Assembly (NCBI RefSeq): GCF_026619435.1
Contig: NZ_JAOVZQ010000001.1
Span: forward strand, 3,665,501 to 3,729,500
Direction of reading: 5' to 3'
Length of the DNA stretch: 64,000 nucleotides
Source: Hoeflea ulvae
GTDB lineage: Bacteria; Pseudomonadota; Alphaproteobacteria; Rhizobiales; Rhizobiaceae
The notes below the pieces were generated by a model. It was not told where the DNA came from, made no database searches, and saw nothing but the letters and a program-made list of their open reading frames with translations. Below are positions 53,419-62,678 of this stretch, in pieces. Made by a program: the position numbers and the translations under genes. Within the stretch, counting starts at the first letter, position 1; the number at the start of each line of letters is the position of its first letter.

Positions 53419-54311
53419 TGCGATCCCTCCAGCTCACCGCGATAGCGCCGGGCATAGGCCCCGAGCGATATCAGCACCAGCGCCAGCAGGAACAGTCCGA
53501 GAGCGGCGCCGAACGGCCAGTTGCGCGCAGCACCGAACTGGAAGCCGATCAGATTGCCGATCATCAGCGTCTTGCCGCCGCCCAACAGTTCCGGCGTGAT
53601 ATAGGCGCCAAGGGCCGGAACGAAGACCAGCACGCAGCCGGCGACGATACCCGGAAAGGCCAGCGGCAGGATCACCCTGCGAATGGTCTGCCAGCGGTTG
53701 GCGTAAAGATCGAACGAGGCCTCGACCAGCCGGAAATCCATCTTCTCGAGGCTCGAATAGATCGGTAGAACCATGAACGGCAGGAACGAATAGGTCAGCC
53801 CCACCGCCACCGCGAAGGCGTTGTGCAGAAGCGGCAGCGGTTCGGAAATGACGCCCAGCCACATCAGCGTGGAATTGATGGTGCCGTGATCGCGCAAAAG
53901 CAGGATCCAGGCGTAATTGCGCACGAGCAGATTGGTCCAGAACGGCAGCGTCACCATGAACACCAGAACCGCTTTCCACTTGCGGTCCCGCGTCGCCATG
54001 AACATCGCCACCGGCAGCCCGACGGCGAGCGAAATCACCATGGTCAAAAACGACAGCCAGACCGAGCGCAGGATGATGAACATGTAATTGAAATTGAGCG
54101 CCAGGGTGCCATCAAGTTCGCGTTCGAAGAACAGCCGGACATAGGCCTCCGCGCTGAACTGGTCCCACAGCACGCCGCCGGAATAGTCCCTGCCCCGAAA
54201 CGAGATATAGGCCATCAGGCACAGCGGCACGATCATGAAGATGGTGATCGCCAGCAGCGCCGGCCCGATCAGCAAAGCGCGATAGAGGGTGTTTTTACCG
54301 GCCCGGGTCAT
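53415..54311 (-). CDS. ABC permease (PotB-like), 298 aa
   Basis: Permease with an N-terminal helix [19 protein letters not shown], the segment [18 protein letters not shown] typical of PotB, and the EAA loop [21 protein letters not shown]. Both ends overlap neighbours by ATGA, so the operon is tightly coupled. Confidence 0.93.
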   Translation of the reverse strand: MTRAGKNTLYRALLIGPALLAITIFMIVPLCLMAYISFRGRDYSGGVLWDQFSAEAYVRLFFERELDGTLALNFNYMFIILRSVWLSFLTMVISLAVGLPVAMFMATRDRKWKAVLVFMVTLPFWTNLLVRNYAWILLLRDHGTINSTLMWLGVISEPLPLLHNAFAVAVGLTYSFLPFMVLPIYSSLEKMDFRLVEASFDLYANRWQTIRRVILPLAFPGIVAGCVLVFVPALGAYITPELLGGGKTLMIGNLIGFQFGAARNWPFGAALGLFLLALVLISLGAYARRYRGELEGSQ

Positions 54312-55438
54312 GACGGGTCATCGGCCAGAACGGAAACCGAGGACGCGTCGACCGACCAGCCGATGTCATCGCCCTTGGCGAAGGACCGGCTTTGCGCGGT
54401 GTTGTTCTGCGAGCGCGCCCGCATTTCCAGACCATCGGCCAGCCTGAAATGAAAGATCGTGTCGGTGCCGTGATAGACCACATTGGAAATGACGCCGGGC
54501 AGGCTTGCCGTCGACGGCTTTGACAGCGTGATCCGCTCCGGCCTTACCGCCAGTGTCGCGGCAGCGCCATTGGGCAGAGCGGTGACATCGTCGGACCGCA
54601 GCAGTCCCACACCCGCAATCGAATGCTCGCCCTCACCCATCGAGACGGCCGGAAGCAGATTGATCTCGCCGATGAAGCCCGCGACAAAGCGGTGCTGCGG
54701 CTTGTCGTAAATGTCGCGCGGCGATCCGATCTGGAGAATTTCGCCGCCATTCATGACCGCGATCCGGTCCGACATGGTCAGCGCCTCGTCCTGGTCATGG
54801 GTGACGAAGACGAAGGTGATGCCGGTATCGGTCTGCAGCCGCTTGAGTTCAAGCTGCATATCCTTGCGCAATTGCAGATCAAGCGCCGACAGCGGCTCAT
54901 CGAGCAGCAGCACCTTGGGCTTGGGCGCCAAAGCGCGGGCCAGTGCGACGCGTTGCTGCTGACCGCCTGAAATCTGGGTGATGCGCCGGTCGGCCATGGC
55001 TTCAAGCCGCACCAGCCGCAACATCTCGGCAGTAACGGATTTGATCTCATCCTTGGGACGGCCCAGCATTTCGAGCCCGAAGGAGATGTTCTCGGTTACC
55101 GTCATGTGCGGAAACAGCGCGTAATTCTGAAACACCGTGTTGACCGGGCGCTGATAGGGCGGCCTGGCCGACAGATCCTCGCCATCGAGCAGTATCTCGC
55201 CGGAGCTGGGCTGTTCAAAGCCTGCGATCAACCGAAGAAGCGTGGTCTTTCCGCAGCCCGATGGTCCCAGCAGGGTGAAGAACTCGTTCTGCCTGATCTC
55301 CACTGACACATCGTCGAGTGCCCGAAATGCGCTGGCGCCGGAGCCGAACACCTTGCTCAGCGAGCGAACTGAAACCGCAACGCTTTCTTGCGCTGATGAC
55401 GGCTCCTCATCGGATTGGGTCGTGGTGTTCAAAGGCAC
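54308..55438 (-). CDS. ABC ATP-binding protein (PotA-like), 376 aa
   Basis: Walker [14 protein letters not shown] (about residues 57-69), Q-loop [12 protein letters not shown], signature [15 protein letters not shown], Walker [13 protein letters not shown] and VTHDQDEA. The TOBE domain follows. Operator E lies 109 bp upstream of the start, so the whole A-B-C-D operon is probably controlled with the island. Confidence 0.94.
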   Translation of the reverse strand: MPLNTTTQSDEEPSSAQESVAVSVRSLSKVFGSGASAFRALDDVSVEIRQNEFFTLLGPSGCGKTTLLRLIAGFEQPSSGEILLDGEDLSARPPYQRPVNTVFQNYALFPHMTVTENISFGLEMLGRPKDEIKSVTAEMLRLVRLEAMADRRITQISGGQQQRVALARALAPKPKVLLLDEPLSALDLQLRKDMQLELKRLQTDTGITFVFVTHDQDEALTMSDRIAVMNGGEILQIGSPRDIYDKPQHRFVAGFIGEINLLPAVSMGEGEHSIAGVGLLRSDDVTALPNGAAATLAVRPERITLSKPSTASLPGVISNVVYHGTDTIFHFRLADGLEMRARSQNNTAQSRSFAKGDDIGWSVDASSVSVLADDPS

Positions 55439-55546
55439 TCCTATTGGAAAATTCCGGCTTTCACATGCTATCAGGCAAACGAAACTCCAGCCACTTGAAA
55501 ATGCTGAAACCGGTCAGCCGGAAGCGGCCGGAACCCCGTTTGATAT

Positions 55547-55560
55547 TGAATGATCGTTCA
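55547..55560. promoter_or_regulatory. BetI-like operator site E (potABCD-type operon)
   Basis: TGAATGATCGTTCA, with an inner TGATCG core, matches the pattern TGANTGANCGNTCA fully. It lies upstream of the PotA-like gene. Confidence 0.65.
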
Positions 55561-55948
55561 GCAATTAAGCAGCGGTGTCAAGTTGAACGGGACCGGAAGC
55601 GCGTCGCTGGCGTCCATGCAAATGTCCTGAAACCGACATGCGGCACATCACCGGATGCGCAGCCTTTCGACGGAGGCCACGCCTTGCCAAAAGGCGAAGG
55701 TTGTCCCTTTCGTCTCCGCTGCGCGAGCCGTGCGTCCGATGCAAATTTGTAAATTACAATCAGCAGCTTAACCAGATAAATTCGACTCCCCGGCAAAAGC
55801 CGCATGCGGCATCCCGGGACACGGGTTTACGCTGAAAAATTCACCCAGCTCAGCCGGTCGGTGCGGCTTTGGCTGCTTGTCATGAACCGACAAGACAAAA
55901 TTCGGCAAAATCTCCATGCGATCCCTGATCATCGCCCGGAAATGCAAA
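55561..55948. other. Intergenic region between importer operon and RND genes
   Basis: About 390 bp without a gene I can support. It is AT-richer in places (55740-55790). An ORF at 55578-55805 on the minus strand has low-complexity Arg/Pro content and no ribosome binding site. The promoter of the importer operon lies at its left edge. Confidence 0.4.
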
Positions 55949-55978
55949 AGGCGCCGGGCTGTCAAGAACCCGGCGCCT
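55949..55978 (-). terminator. Terminator of the RND operon
   Basis: AGGCGCCGGG and CCCGGCGCCT form a 10-bp stem with a ten-base loop, followed by TTTT on the minus strand, 31 bp past the RND stop. Confidence 0.75.
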
Positions 55979-56008
55979 GCTGTTCGAGTCAGCCCGAAGG
56001 CATGCGTG

Positions 56009-59000
56009 CTACTCGGCGGGCTCGGGCCGTGCATCGGGCGCCGCCGGCTTGCGGCCAAGCCCGACACGCGCCTTCATCCGCTGCCACCAGGCGGTGATCC
56101 TGCTGTCTTTCGACCGGGTGACGATCATCAGCAGCGACGGCGTCACCACCAGCGTCAGGATGGTCGAGAACGCCAGTCCGAAGACGATCGCGCTCGACAG
56201 CGAAATCCACCACTGCGTCGACGGCGCGCCATAGGTTGTCTCATGCGCCAGGATCTCGAGATTGACCCCGAACGCAATCGGCAACACGCCGAGGATCGCG
56301 GTGACCGCGGTCAGCACCACCGGCCGGGCACGCTCGCGGCAGGTTTCGAGGATCGCATCGAGCTTGTCGATGCCCTCGCGCCGCAGATGGTCATAGGTGT
56401 CGATCAGCACGATGTTGTTGTTCACCACCACGCCGGCAAGCGCGATGATGCCGATGCCGGTCATGACAATGCCGAGCGGCTGCCCCATGATCAGGAGCCC
56501 CAGGAACACGCCGATGGTCGACATCACCACCGCCGACAGCACCAGCGCCACCGACAGGAACTTGTTGAACTGGGCCAGAAGCACCACAAAGATCAGGAAG
56601 ATCGCGGCACCGAAGGCCTTGGACAAAAACTCCCCGGCGGCTTTTTGTTCTTCATCCTCGCCCGCCAGTTTCCAGCGGATCCCCAGAGCCTCGAGATTGG
56701 CTTTCTCCAGTTCCGCCACGATACCCTGGCGCACCGGGTCGGCCTGCAGGCCTTCGCTGATGCCGGCGGAAATGGTGATCGTCCGCACCCCGTCGATCCG
56801 GGTCAGCGTGCCGACGCTCGCCGCCGGTTCGCGGGTGACGAAATTGGAAATCGGCACCGAGCCCTGCGCGGTTTCGATCCTGAGATCGTCCAGCGTCGAC
56901 AAGGTGCGCCGGTCCTCGGGCAGCCGAAGCCGGATGTCGACTGCGTCATCGGCGCCCGCAGGCCGGTAATCGGTCAGTTTCAGACCGCTGGTGACCAGTT
57001 GCACCACCGTGCCCACCGAGGACGGACCGATGCCATAGCGCGCAGCCACGGCGCGATCGACCTTGATTTCCCAGTCCACGCCCGGCGGCGGCAGGCCATC
57101 GGAGATATCGATCACGCCCGGCGTCGCCTCAAGCTGCGCAGCAACCTTGCGCGCGACATCGGCCAGGCCGGAAGGATCGGCCGCAGACAGCTGAATCTGG
57201 ATCGCCTTGCCCGTTGGCGGACCGCCCTGCGGCACAAGAACCTCGATATCCACACCGGGAAAACCGGTCAGCTCGCGGCGGAAATCGTCGAGGATCTCGC
57301 CCGCGGCCTTGCGCTCGCGCCAATCGACAAATTCATACTGGATCACGCCAACGACATCTTCGCTGACATCATTGCCGCCACCGCTGACCTTGCCGACGCG
57401 GGTATAGACGCTGGTCAGCCCCGGCCAGCCGAGAATGCGCTGCTCGACCTTGCGGACTGCCGCGTCCTTTTCCTCAAGCGAGAGATTGCCGCGCGCATGC
57501 ACATATAACAGCCCGTAATCCGGCTCGACATTGGGGAAGAACTCGACGCCCTTGCCATATTTGCCATAGGCAACCGGCACGATGATCAGGGCAGCCAGCG
57601 TGAAGAACACCACGATGAACGGATGGCGCACCGCGCGCGCGACAAAGCGCATATAGAGCCCGTCGCGCTTGGGCCCCTCCTCGATGGTCGGTTTGGCAAA
57701 CATTGCGCCCAGCGTCGGCGTGAACACAAGCGCATAGAGCAGCGAGGCCGACAGCGTCGCAATCAGCGTGATCGGCATGTATTTCATGAACTCGCCAACC
57801 ATGCCGGGCCAGAACAGCAGCGGCGAAAACGCGGCGACGCGGGTCAGCGTCGCAGCAATCACCGGTCCCGCCATGCGCTTGGCCGCCAGCGAGAACGCCT
57901 CTGTCCGGTCCATGCCCTCGGTCATGCGGCGCTCGGCGAATTCGGTGACGATGATGGCGTCGTCGACCAGCATGCCGACCGCCAGGATCAGGCTGAACAG
58001 CACCACGATATTGACAGTCAGTCCTGCCAGCGACAGCGCCAGAATGCCCATCAGGAACGAGGCCGGAATGGCAAAGCCGATCAGCAGCGAGGCGCGTCCC
58101 GACAGCGCGTACAAGATCACGATGAACACCAGGATCACCGCCGTGAGCACCGAGTTCTGCAGATCACCGAGCAATTGCCGGATCGAGGTCGACTTGTCCT
58201 GGCTGAAGCCGATGACAGCGCCTTCGGGCAGCAACGTCTTGAACTCGTTTGCCACTTCCTTGACCGCATCCACGGTCTCGATCAGGTTCGCCCCGGTCCG
58301 CTTGGATACTTCGATGGCAATCGCCGGCTTGCCGTTGAGCCGGGTGATCGTTTCGGCGTCCTTGAAGGTCGAGCGGATGGTCGCCAGATCGCGTGCGCGC
58401 ACCACCGCATTGGAGCCGGCAATGATCGGCAGATTGGCAACGTCTTCGGCGGTCTCGATCAGCAGCGGCACCTTGACCGCGTAATAGCCCTCGTCGCCTT
58501 CCAGCGCGCCGGCCGCCACCACCGAATTGGAAGCGTTGACGCCTGCAATCAGCTGATCGAGCTGCATGCCGTAGGATGACAGCTTCACCGGATCGATGAT
58601 CACCTCGACCAGATCGTCGCGTGCACCCTGCAGCGAGGCGTCGAGCACGCCGGTGACTTCCTCGATGCGGTCGCGAAGCTCGCGCGCGGAGCGGGTCAGC
58701 GCGCGCTCGGGCACGTCGCCCGCCAGCGTCACCACCAGAACCGGAAATTCCGAGATATTGACCTCGTTGACGGTAGGCTCGTCCGCCCCCTGCGGCAGGT
58801 CCGGCTTGGCGTCGGACACCTTGTTGCGCACATCGTCAAGCGCCTTGGACAGATCGGCGCCGGCCATGAACTCGATGATCACATTGCCGCCGCCCTGATA
58901 GGCGGTCGAGCGCATTTCCTTGATGTCGGTGATGTTTTTCAGCCGGGTTTCCATCGGCCGCAGCAGCAGCCGTTCGGAATCCTCTGGCGAAATCCCCGAA

Positions 59001-59152
59001 TAGGACAGGCTCACATAGATGATCGGAATCTGGATGTCCGGCTCGGCTTCCTTCGGAATCGAGACATAGGCCATCGACCCCGCCACGATCAGAAACAGCA
59101 GGACAGCCAGCGTCAGCCGCGCATTGCGGATGGCAACGTCGACAAAATTCAT
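56009..59152 (-). CDS. RND efflux transporter permease, 1047 aa
   Basis: Proton-driven inner-membrane pump of the AcrB/HAE family with twelve helices and two large periplasmic loops. The N-terminal helix is TLAVLLFLIVAGSMAYVSIP and TM4 carries VGMLVDDAIIVTEFAERR with the proton-relay Asp pair. PVIAATLTRVAAFSPLLFWPG is the next conserved block. The divergent N-terminus (PKEAEPDIQIPIIYVSL) is typical of the branch seen in rhizobia. It starts inside the ATGA overlap with the adaptor gene. No outer-membrane TolC gene is adjacent. Confidence 0.95.
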   Translation of the reverse strand: MNFVDVAIRNARLTLAVLLFLIVAGSMAYVSIPKEAEPDIQIPIIYVSLSYSGISPEDSERLLLRPMETRLKNITDIKEMRSTAYQGGGNVIIEFMAGADLSKALDDVRNKVSDAKPDLPQGADEPTVNEVNISEFPVLVVTLAGDVPERALTRSARELRDRIEEVTGVLDASLQGARDDLVEVIIDPVKLSSYGMQLDQLIAGVNASNSVVAAGALEGDEGYYAVKVPLLIETAEDVANLPIIAGSNAVVRARDLATIRSTFKDAETITRLNGKPAIAIEVSKRTGANLIETVDAVKEVANEFKTLLPEGAVIGFSQDKSTSIRQLLGDLQNSVLTAVILVFIVILYALSGRASLLIGFAIPASFLMGILALSLAGLTVNIVVLFSLILAVGMLVDDAIIVTEFAERRMTEGMDRTEAFSLAAKRMAGPVIAATLTRVAAFSPLLFWPGMVGEFMKYMPITLIATLSASLLYALVFTPTLGAMFAKPTIEEGPKRDGLYMRFVARAVRHPFIVVFFTLAALIIVPVAYGKYGKGVEFFPNVEPDYGLLYVHARGNLSLEEKDAAVRKVEQRILGWPGLTSVYTRVGKVSGGGNDVSEDVVGVIQYEFVDWRERKAAGEILDDFRRELTGFPGVDIEVLVPQGGPPTGKAIQIQLSAADPSGLADVARKVAAQLEATPGVIDISDGLPPPGVDWEIKVDRAVAARYGIGPSSVGTVVQLVTSGLKLTDYRPAGADDAVDIRLRLPEDRRTLSTLDDLRIETAQGSVPISNFVTREPAASVGTLTRIDGVRTITISAGISEGLQADPVRQGIVAELEKANLEALGIRWKLAGEDEEQKAAGEFLSKAFGAAIFLIFVVLLAQFNKFLSVALVLSAVVMSTIGVFLGLLIMGQPLGIVMTGIGIIALAGVVVNNNIVLIDTYDHLRREGIDKLDAILETCRERARPVVLTAVTAILGVLPIAFGVNLEILAHETTYGAPSTQWWISLSSAIVFGLAFSTILTLVVTPSLLMIVTRSKDSRITAWWQRMKARVGLGRKPAAPDARPEPAE

Positions 59153-60297
59153 CGCGAGGGCTCCGCCGTGCGCACGGTGGCCGTGGCAATCAGATCGGGA
59201 TCGGCCGGCACCGCATTGACACTTTCGCCGTCACTGACCAGGTCCTGGCCGGCGACGATGATCCGGGCATCCAGCGGCACGCCGCTGAGCACCAGGCCCT
59301 CCGGCGAATCGTCGATCAGGTCGATCGGCACGAACCCGACCGTGTTGTCGGGCTTGAGGATGCGCAGGCCGAGATTGCCCGCCGCATCGAGGGTGACCAC
59401 CGAGCGCGGCAGCTTGACCGCGGTCACCGCTTCCGACTTGATCATGATTTCCGCCGTCATACCGGCAGGCACCTTGTTGTCGGGATTGGGAATGGCGACC
59501 TCGATCGGAAAGGTGCGGGTTCCCGGCGTGGCTTCAAGGCTGACATGGCGCACCGATCCGGAGACCACTTCGCCGCTGATCAGGCGCACATCGGCTTCGC
59601 GCCCGACACTGACGAGATTGATCTCGCGTTCGCTGACTTCACCCAGCGCCACCACCGGATCGAGCTGCAACAGCACCGCCACCGCCTCGCCCGAGGGCAG
59701 CCAGCTGCCTTCCTCGACCAGAACCTGATCGATCACGCCGGAAAACGGCGCAACCACGGTCAGCCGGTCGACATCGGCCTGGGCGGCTTCCAGTTGCGAG
59801 CGCGCCGAAGCAAGCGCCGAGCGGGCGCTGTCGCTCTGGGTCGAGGGCGAAATGCCGTTCTTGACCAGCCGCTCGATATTGTCGGCTTCCTTCTGGCGCT
59901 GGTCCAGAAGCGCCCGGGCGGTTTCCACCACCGATTGCTTCTCCTCGCCATCAAGCACCAGCACGACATCGCCGGCCTCGACCCTGTCGCCCTTCTCGAT
60001 TTTCAGTTCGCCGAGAATACCGGCGCTGCGGGTGGCAAGCGTCGAGCGCTTGTCGGGCGCCGTCACCCCGGAGATCCGGATGATGCGGTTGTGCTCGATA
60101 AAATCGGCGTCCATGACCGCAACGGTGCGCAGTATTTTCGCCGGCTCGGCGGCGGCAGCCTGCTCCGTCCTGGCCGCTTCCTCGGACGCGTCCGGCGCAG
60201 CACTGCCGATCGAGGAGAACTCTCCGGTCAGAACCCAGGCTGCCGAAACGGCGAGCACAACAAATGCGGCAACGGTGTGAAACCTTGGCATAGCCAT
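59149..60297 (-). CDS. RND periplasmic adaptor (membrane fusion protein), 382 aa
   Basis: Adaptor linking the RND pump to an outer-membrane channel. A signal anchor (HTVAAFVVLAVSAAWVLTG) is followed by a biotinyl-lipoyl half (GILGELKIEKGDRVEAGDVVLVLD), a helical hairpin (about residues 125-175), the second lipoyl half (APFSGVIDQVLVEEGSWL) and a beta-barrel domain. It is the first gene of the pair. Confidence 0.93.
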   Translation of the reverse strand: MAMPRFHTVAAFVVLAVSAAWVLTGEFSSIGSAAPDASEEAARTEQAAAAEPAKILRTVAVMDADFIEHNRIIRISGVTAPDKRSTLATRSAGILGELKIEKGDRVEAGDVVLVLDGEEKQSVVETARALLDQRQKEADNIERLVKNGISPSTQSDSARSALASARSQLEAAQADVDRLTVVAPFSGVIDQVLVEEGSWLPSGEAVAVLLQLDPVVALGEVSEREINLVSVGREADVRLISGEVVSGSVRHVSLEATPGTRTFPIEVAIPNPDNKVPAGMTAEIMIKSEAVTAVKLPRSVVTLDAAGNLGLRILKPDNTVGFVPIDLIDDSPEGLVLSGVPLDARIIVAGQDLVSDGESVNAVPADPDLIATATVRTAEPSR

Positions 60298-60668
60298 AAT
60301 AAACCTGCTCTCAAATAATTCTGCCCAGAGGCCCGGATAAAGCTTCGACGCCGAAATGGGCGCAAGCTAACGGTCAATCAACCGCGATCAGGCGTGTGCT
60401 TCGGCGCTATATAGTGCCATCAGTGCGGCCTAAAAAGGACAACAGTGTTGAATTCTTGATCCTCTCGCCATTGGCGCGGGCGGCGTGGCTTGGCGGCAAC
60501 AGGTATAAATTGCGCGATATATGTCCCTAAATCCACCTCTGGTTTCAGCTTCATCCACCAGCGCGCGCATGAGATCAAGGCTTTGCATCTGCTTTGCCTG
60601 CAAGACCGGGAATCGGGCTAGACTCTGTTTTGGTTGAATTGAGCGATTGATATCACGGAGGATTTTTG
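60298..60668. other. Divergent intergenic region RND / ProC-like gene
   Basis: This 371-bp stretch must hold both promoters. Only the ribosome binding site of the ProC-like gene (GGAGG) is clear. The small ORF at 60430-60687 on the minus strand has no features of a protein gene. Confidence 0.4.
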
Positions 60669-61466
60669 ATGACGGAAACTGCGCCAACCATCGGCATCAT
60701 CGGCGGCTCGGGCATGCTCGGCCGCGCCATCTCGCTGGCATTGCTGGATCGCAAGGTCATTGCGGAAACGGATTTCTGGATCTCCAACCGCAGTGGCAGC
60801 CGCGCCGGCTTCGAGCAGTTCCCGGGCATTCATGTCACCAGCGACAACAGCCAATTGGCCGACGCTTGCGAAATCATCATCCTTTCGGTGCCGCCCGGCT
60901 CTGCCTCCGGCATTTCCATCGATGCCGACAACCGGCTGATTGTCTCGGTGATGGCGGGCGTCACGCTCGCGGAGCTTCAGGCGCTCACCGGCTCCAGCCG
61001 CATCATCCGCGCCATGAGCAGCCCGGCCGCGGAACTGGGCCTCGCTTACAGCCCGTGGGTTGCCGGCGCGCAGGTTGACGCAGCCGACCGCGCTTTGGTC
61101 ACCACGATCCTTGAAGCCTGCGGCGGCACCGACGAGATCATGGAGGAAGCCCATCTCGATCATTTCACCGCGATGACCGGGCCGGTGCCGGGTTTTGTCG
61201 CCTTTTATGCGCAATGCATGATCGATTATGCGGTCAGGTCCGGCATCGCGCCCGCCATCGCCGACCGCGCCGTGCGACAGCTGTTCTTCGCCTCCGGCGC
61301 CATGCTGATGCACGGCAAACCGACGCCGTCAGACCATGTGCAGGAGATGATCGATTATGCCGGCACCACCGCCGCCGGGCTGATCTCGATGCAGAATTCA
61401 CCGATTGCCGAGGCGATTGCCGAAGGGCTCGACGCCGCCGTCGATCGCGCTCGAAACATCCGCTGA
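60669..61466 (+). CDS. Pyrroline-5-carboxylate reductase family protein, 265 aa
   Basis: Rossmann motif IGIIGGSGMLGRAIS (about residues 8-22) for NAD(P), and the ProC C-terminal block FTAMTGPVPGFVAFY and MLMHGKPTPSDHVQEMI. The usual RxMPNTP segment is replaced by RAMSSPAAELG, so it may act on a related substrate rather than pyrroline-5-carboxylate. ATG 60669 has GGAGG eight bases upstream. It converges on the DeoR regulator. Confidence 0.82.
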   Translation: MTETAPTIGIIGGSGMLGRAISLALLDRKVIAETDFWISNRSGSRAGFEQFPGIHVTSDNSQLADACEIIILSVPPGSASGISIDADNRLIVSVMAGVTLAELQALTGSSRIIRAMSSPAAELGLAYSPWVAGAQVDAADRALVTTILEACGGTDEIMEEAHLDHFTAMTGPVPGFVAFYAQCMIDYAVRSGIAPAIADRAVRQLFFASGAMLMHGKPTPSDHVQEMIDYAGTTAAGLISMQNSPIAEAIAEGLDAAVDRARNIR

Positions 61467-61495
61467 GCCAGATCCAGCAGCAAAGCCCCTGCTGC

Positions 61496-62263
61496 TCAGG
61501 ACGCCATGGTCTCGATCAGCTCGACATCGAATTCGCGGCAGATGTTTCTGATCTTGTCATTCGGGCAGCGGTCGGTGACGAAGGTGTCGACCTGTTCGAG
61601 ATGCCCGATCCGCACCGGCGCGGTGCGCTCGAACTTGGTCGAGTCGGCCACCAGGATCACTTGCCGGGCATTGGCAATGATCGCCTGGGCCACCTTGACC
61701 TCGCGAAAATCATAATCCAGCAGCGCGCCGTCATGATCGATCGCCGAGGCGCCGATCACCGCGTAATCCACCTTGAACTGGCGGATGAAATCCACCGCCG
61801 CCTCGCCGACAATGCCGCCGTCGGCGGCGCGCACCACGCCGCCGGCGATCACCACCTCGAATTGCGGATGGGTGCGCATCCGGTTGGCAACATTGATGTT
61901 GTTGGTGATCACCATCAGCCGCCCATGCCTGAGCAGGGCCTGGCTGACTGCTTCCGTGGTGGTGCCGATATTGATGAACAACGACGCATTGTCGGGGATC
62001 AGTTCGGCGGCGGCGGTGCCGATGGTTTCCTTCTCTTCCGCCGCGATCTTGCCGCGCTGGGCATATTCCATGTTCTGCGTGCCCGACGGGATCACCGCGC
62101 CGCCATGAATGCGCATCAGCAATTGCCGTTCGCACAGATCGTTGAGATCCTTGCGGATGGTCTGTGGCGTCACCTCGAACCGGTTTGCCAGATCATCGAC
62201 CAGAACCCTTCCCTCGACCTTGGCAAGTTCGATGATTTCAGAGTGGCGCGGGGCAAGGTACAT
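61496..62263 (-). CDS. DeoR/GlpR-family transcriptional regulator, 255 aa
   Basis: N-terminal helix-turn-helix HSEIIELAKVEGRVLVDDLA and TPQTIRKDLNDLCE, with the family signature, then a phosphosugar-sensing domain (GTTTEAVSQALL, GIVGEAAVDFI). The start MYLAPRHSEI at 62263 fits rhizobial GlpR proteins; a start at 62275 adds four residues. No glycerol-3-phosphate dehydrogenase gene is adjacent, so the regulon lies elsewhere. A TTTCG-repeat site lies upstream. Confidence 0.85.
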   Translation of the reverse strand: MYLAPRHSEIIELAKVEGRVLVDDLANRFEVTPQTIRKDLNDLCERQLLMRIHGGAVIPSGTQNMEYAQRGKIAAEEKETIGTAAAELIPDNASLFINIGTTTEAVSQALLRHGRLMVITNNINVANRMRTHPQFEVVIAGGVVRAADGGIVGEAAVDFIRQFKVDYAVIGASAIDHDGALLDYDFREVKVAQAIIANARQVILVADSTKFERTAPVRIGHLEQVDTFVTDRCPNDKIRNICREFDVELIETMAS

Positions 62264-62304
62264 GGGCAGCAGCATCCAGGGTTCGTTGGTTTCGCGCCCA
62301 TTTT

Positions 62305-62324
62305 AAAACGAAAGAAACGAAAAT
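62305..62324. promoter_or_regulatory. Probable DeoR/GlpR autoregulatory site
   Basis: On the minus strand the sequence TTTTCGTTTCTTTCGTTTT contains the repeated TTTCGTTT unit about 40 bp before the regulator start. DeoR-family proteins commonly bind such direct TTTCG repeats. Confidence 0.5.
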
Positions 62325-62352
62325 CACAATGCAGCCGGCGATTTCAGCCTGG

Positions 62353-62664
62353 TCAGAACCGGTCGGACCGCACCACCGCGACGTCGGAGATGGTGATCAC
62401 CCCCATCTGCGGACTGACCACATCGAAGATGTCGGCAAGCACCCGGTCGAGATCCTCAGGATCAAGCACCACCAGCACCATCACCATCTGACCGGCATCA
62501 CCGATCATGCCTTCCCGGTCCCATTCCCCCTCGGATCCGGAGCCCGAAAGGGCTGGAAACACGGTGAATCCCTTGACGCCGGCCTCGGTGAGATGGCGCT
62601 GGACGCGCTTGAGGATCGGCCGTTCGCAGATGATCTGGATCTGCTTTTTTGCAAATGTGTGCAT
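62353..62664 (-). CDS. PII-like protein, SbtB type, 103 aa
   Basis: A ferredoxin-like PII fold protein. IQIICERPILKRVQRHLTEAG opens the domain, GSGSEGEWDREGMIGD (about residues 41-56) is the T-loop region, and VMVLVVLDPEDLDRVLADIF follows. It begins 15 bp after the SbtA stop with GAGGAG upstream, so the pair is an operon. SbtB proteins bind adenylyl nucleotides and gate SbtA. It is in an ORF whose upstream part is only a shadow of sbtA. Confidence 0.85.
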   Translation of the reverse strand: MHTFAKKQIQIICERPILKRVQRHLTEAGVKGFTVFPALSGSGSEGEWDREGMIGDAGQMVMVLVVLDPEDLDRVLADIFDVVSPQMGVITISDVAVVRSDRF

Positions 62665-62678
62665 GGTGATCTCCTCAA

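Noticed and set aside
55578..55805. 75-codon ORF upstream of the importer operon
   Set aside because: Low-complexity Arg/Pro-rich, no ribosome binding site, no similarity recognised.
55916..57508. Long plus-strand ORF of 530 codons opposite the RND gene
   Set aside because: His/Arg/Gln/Asp-rich composition with no domain, fully antisense to a clear RND transporter; a high-GC shadow.
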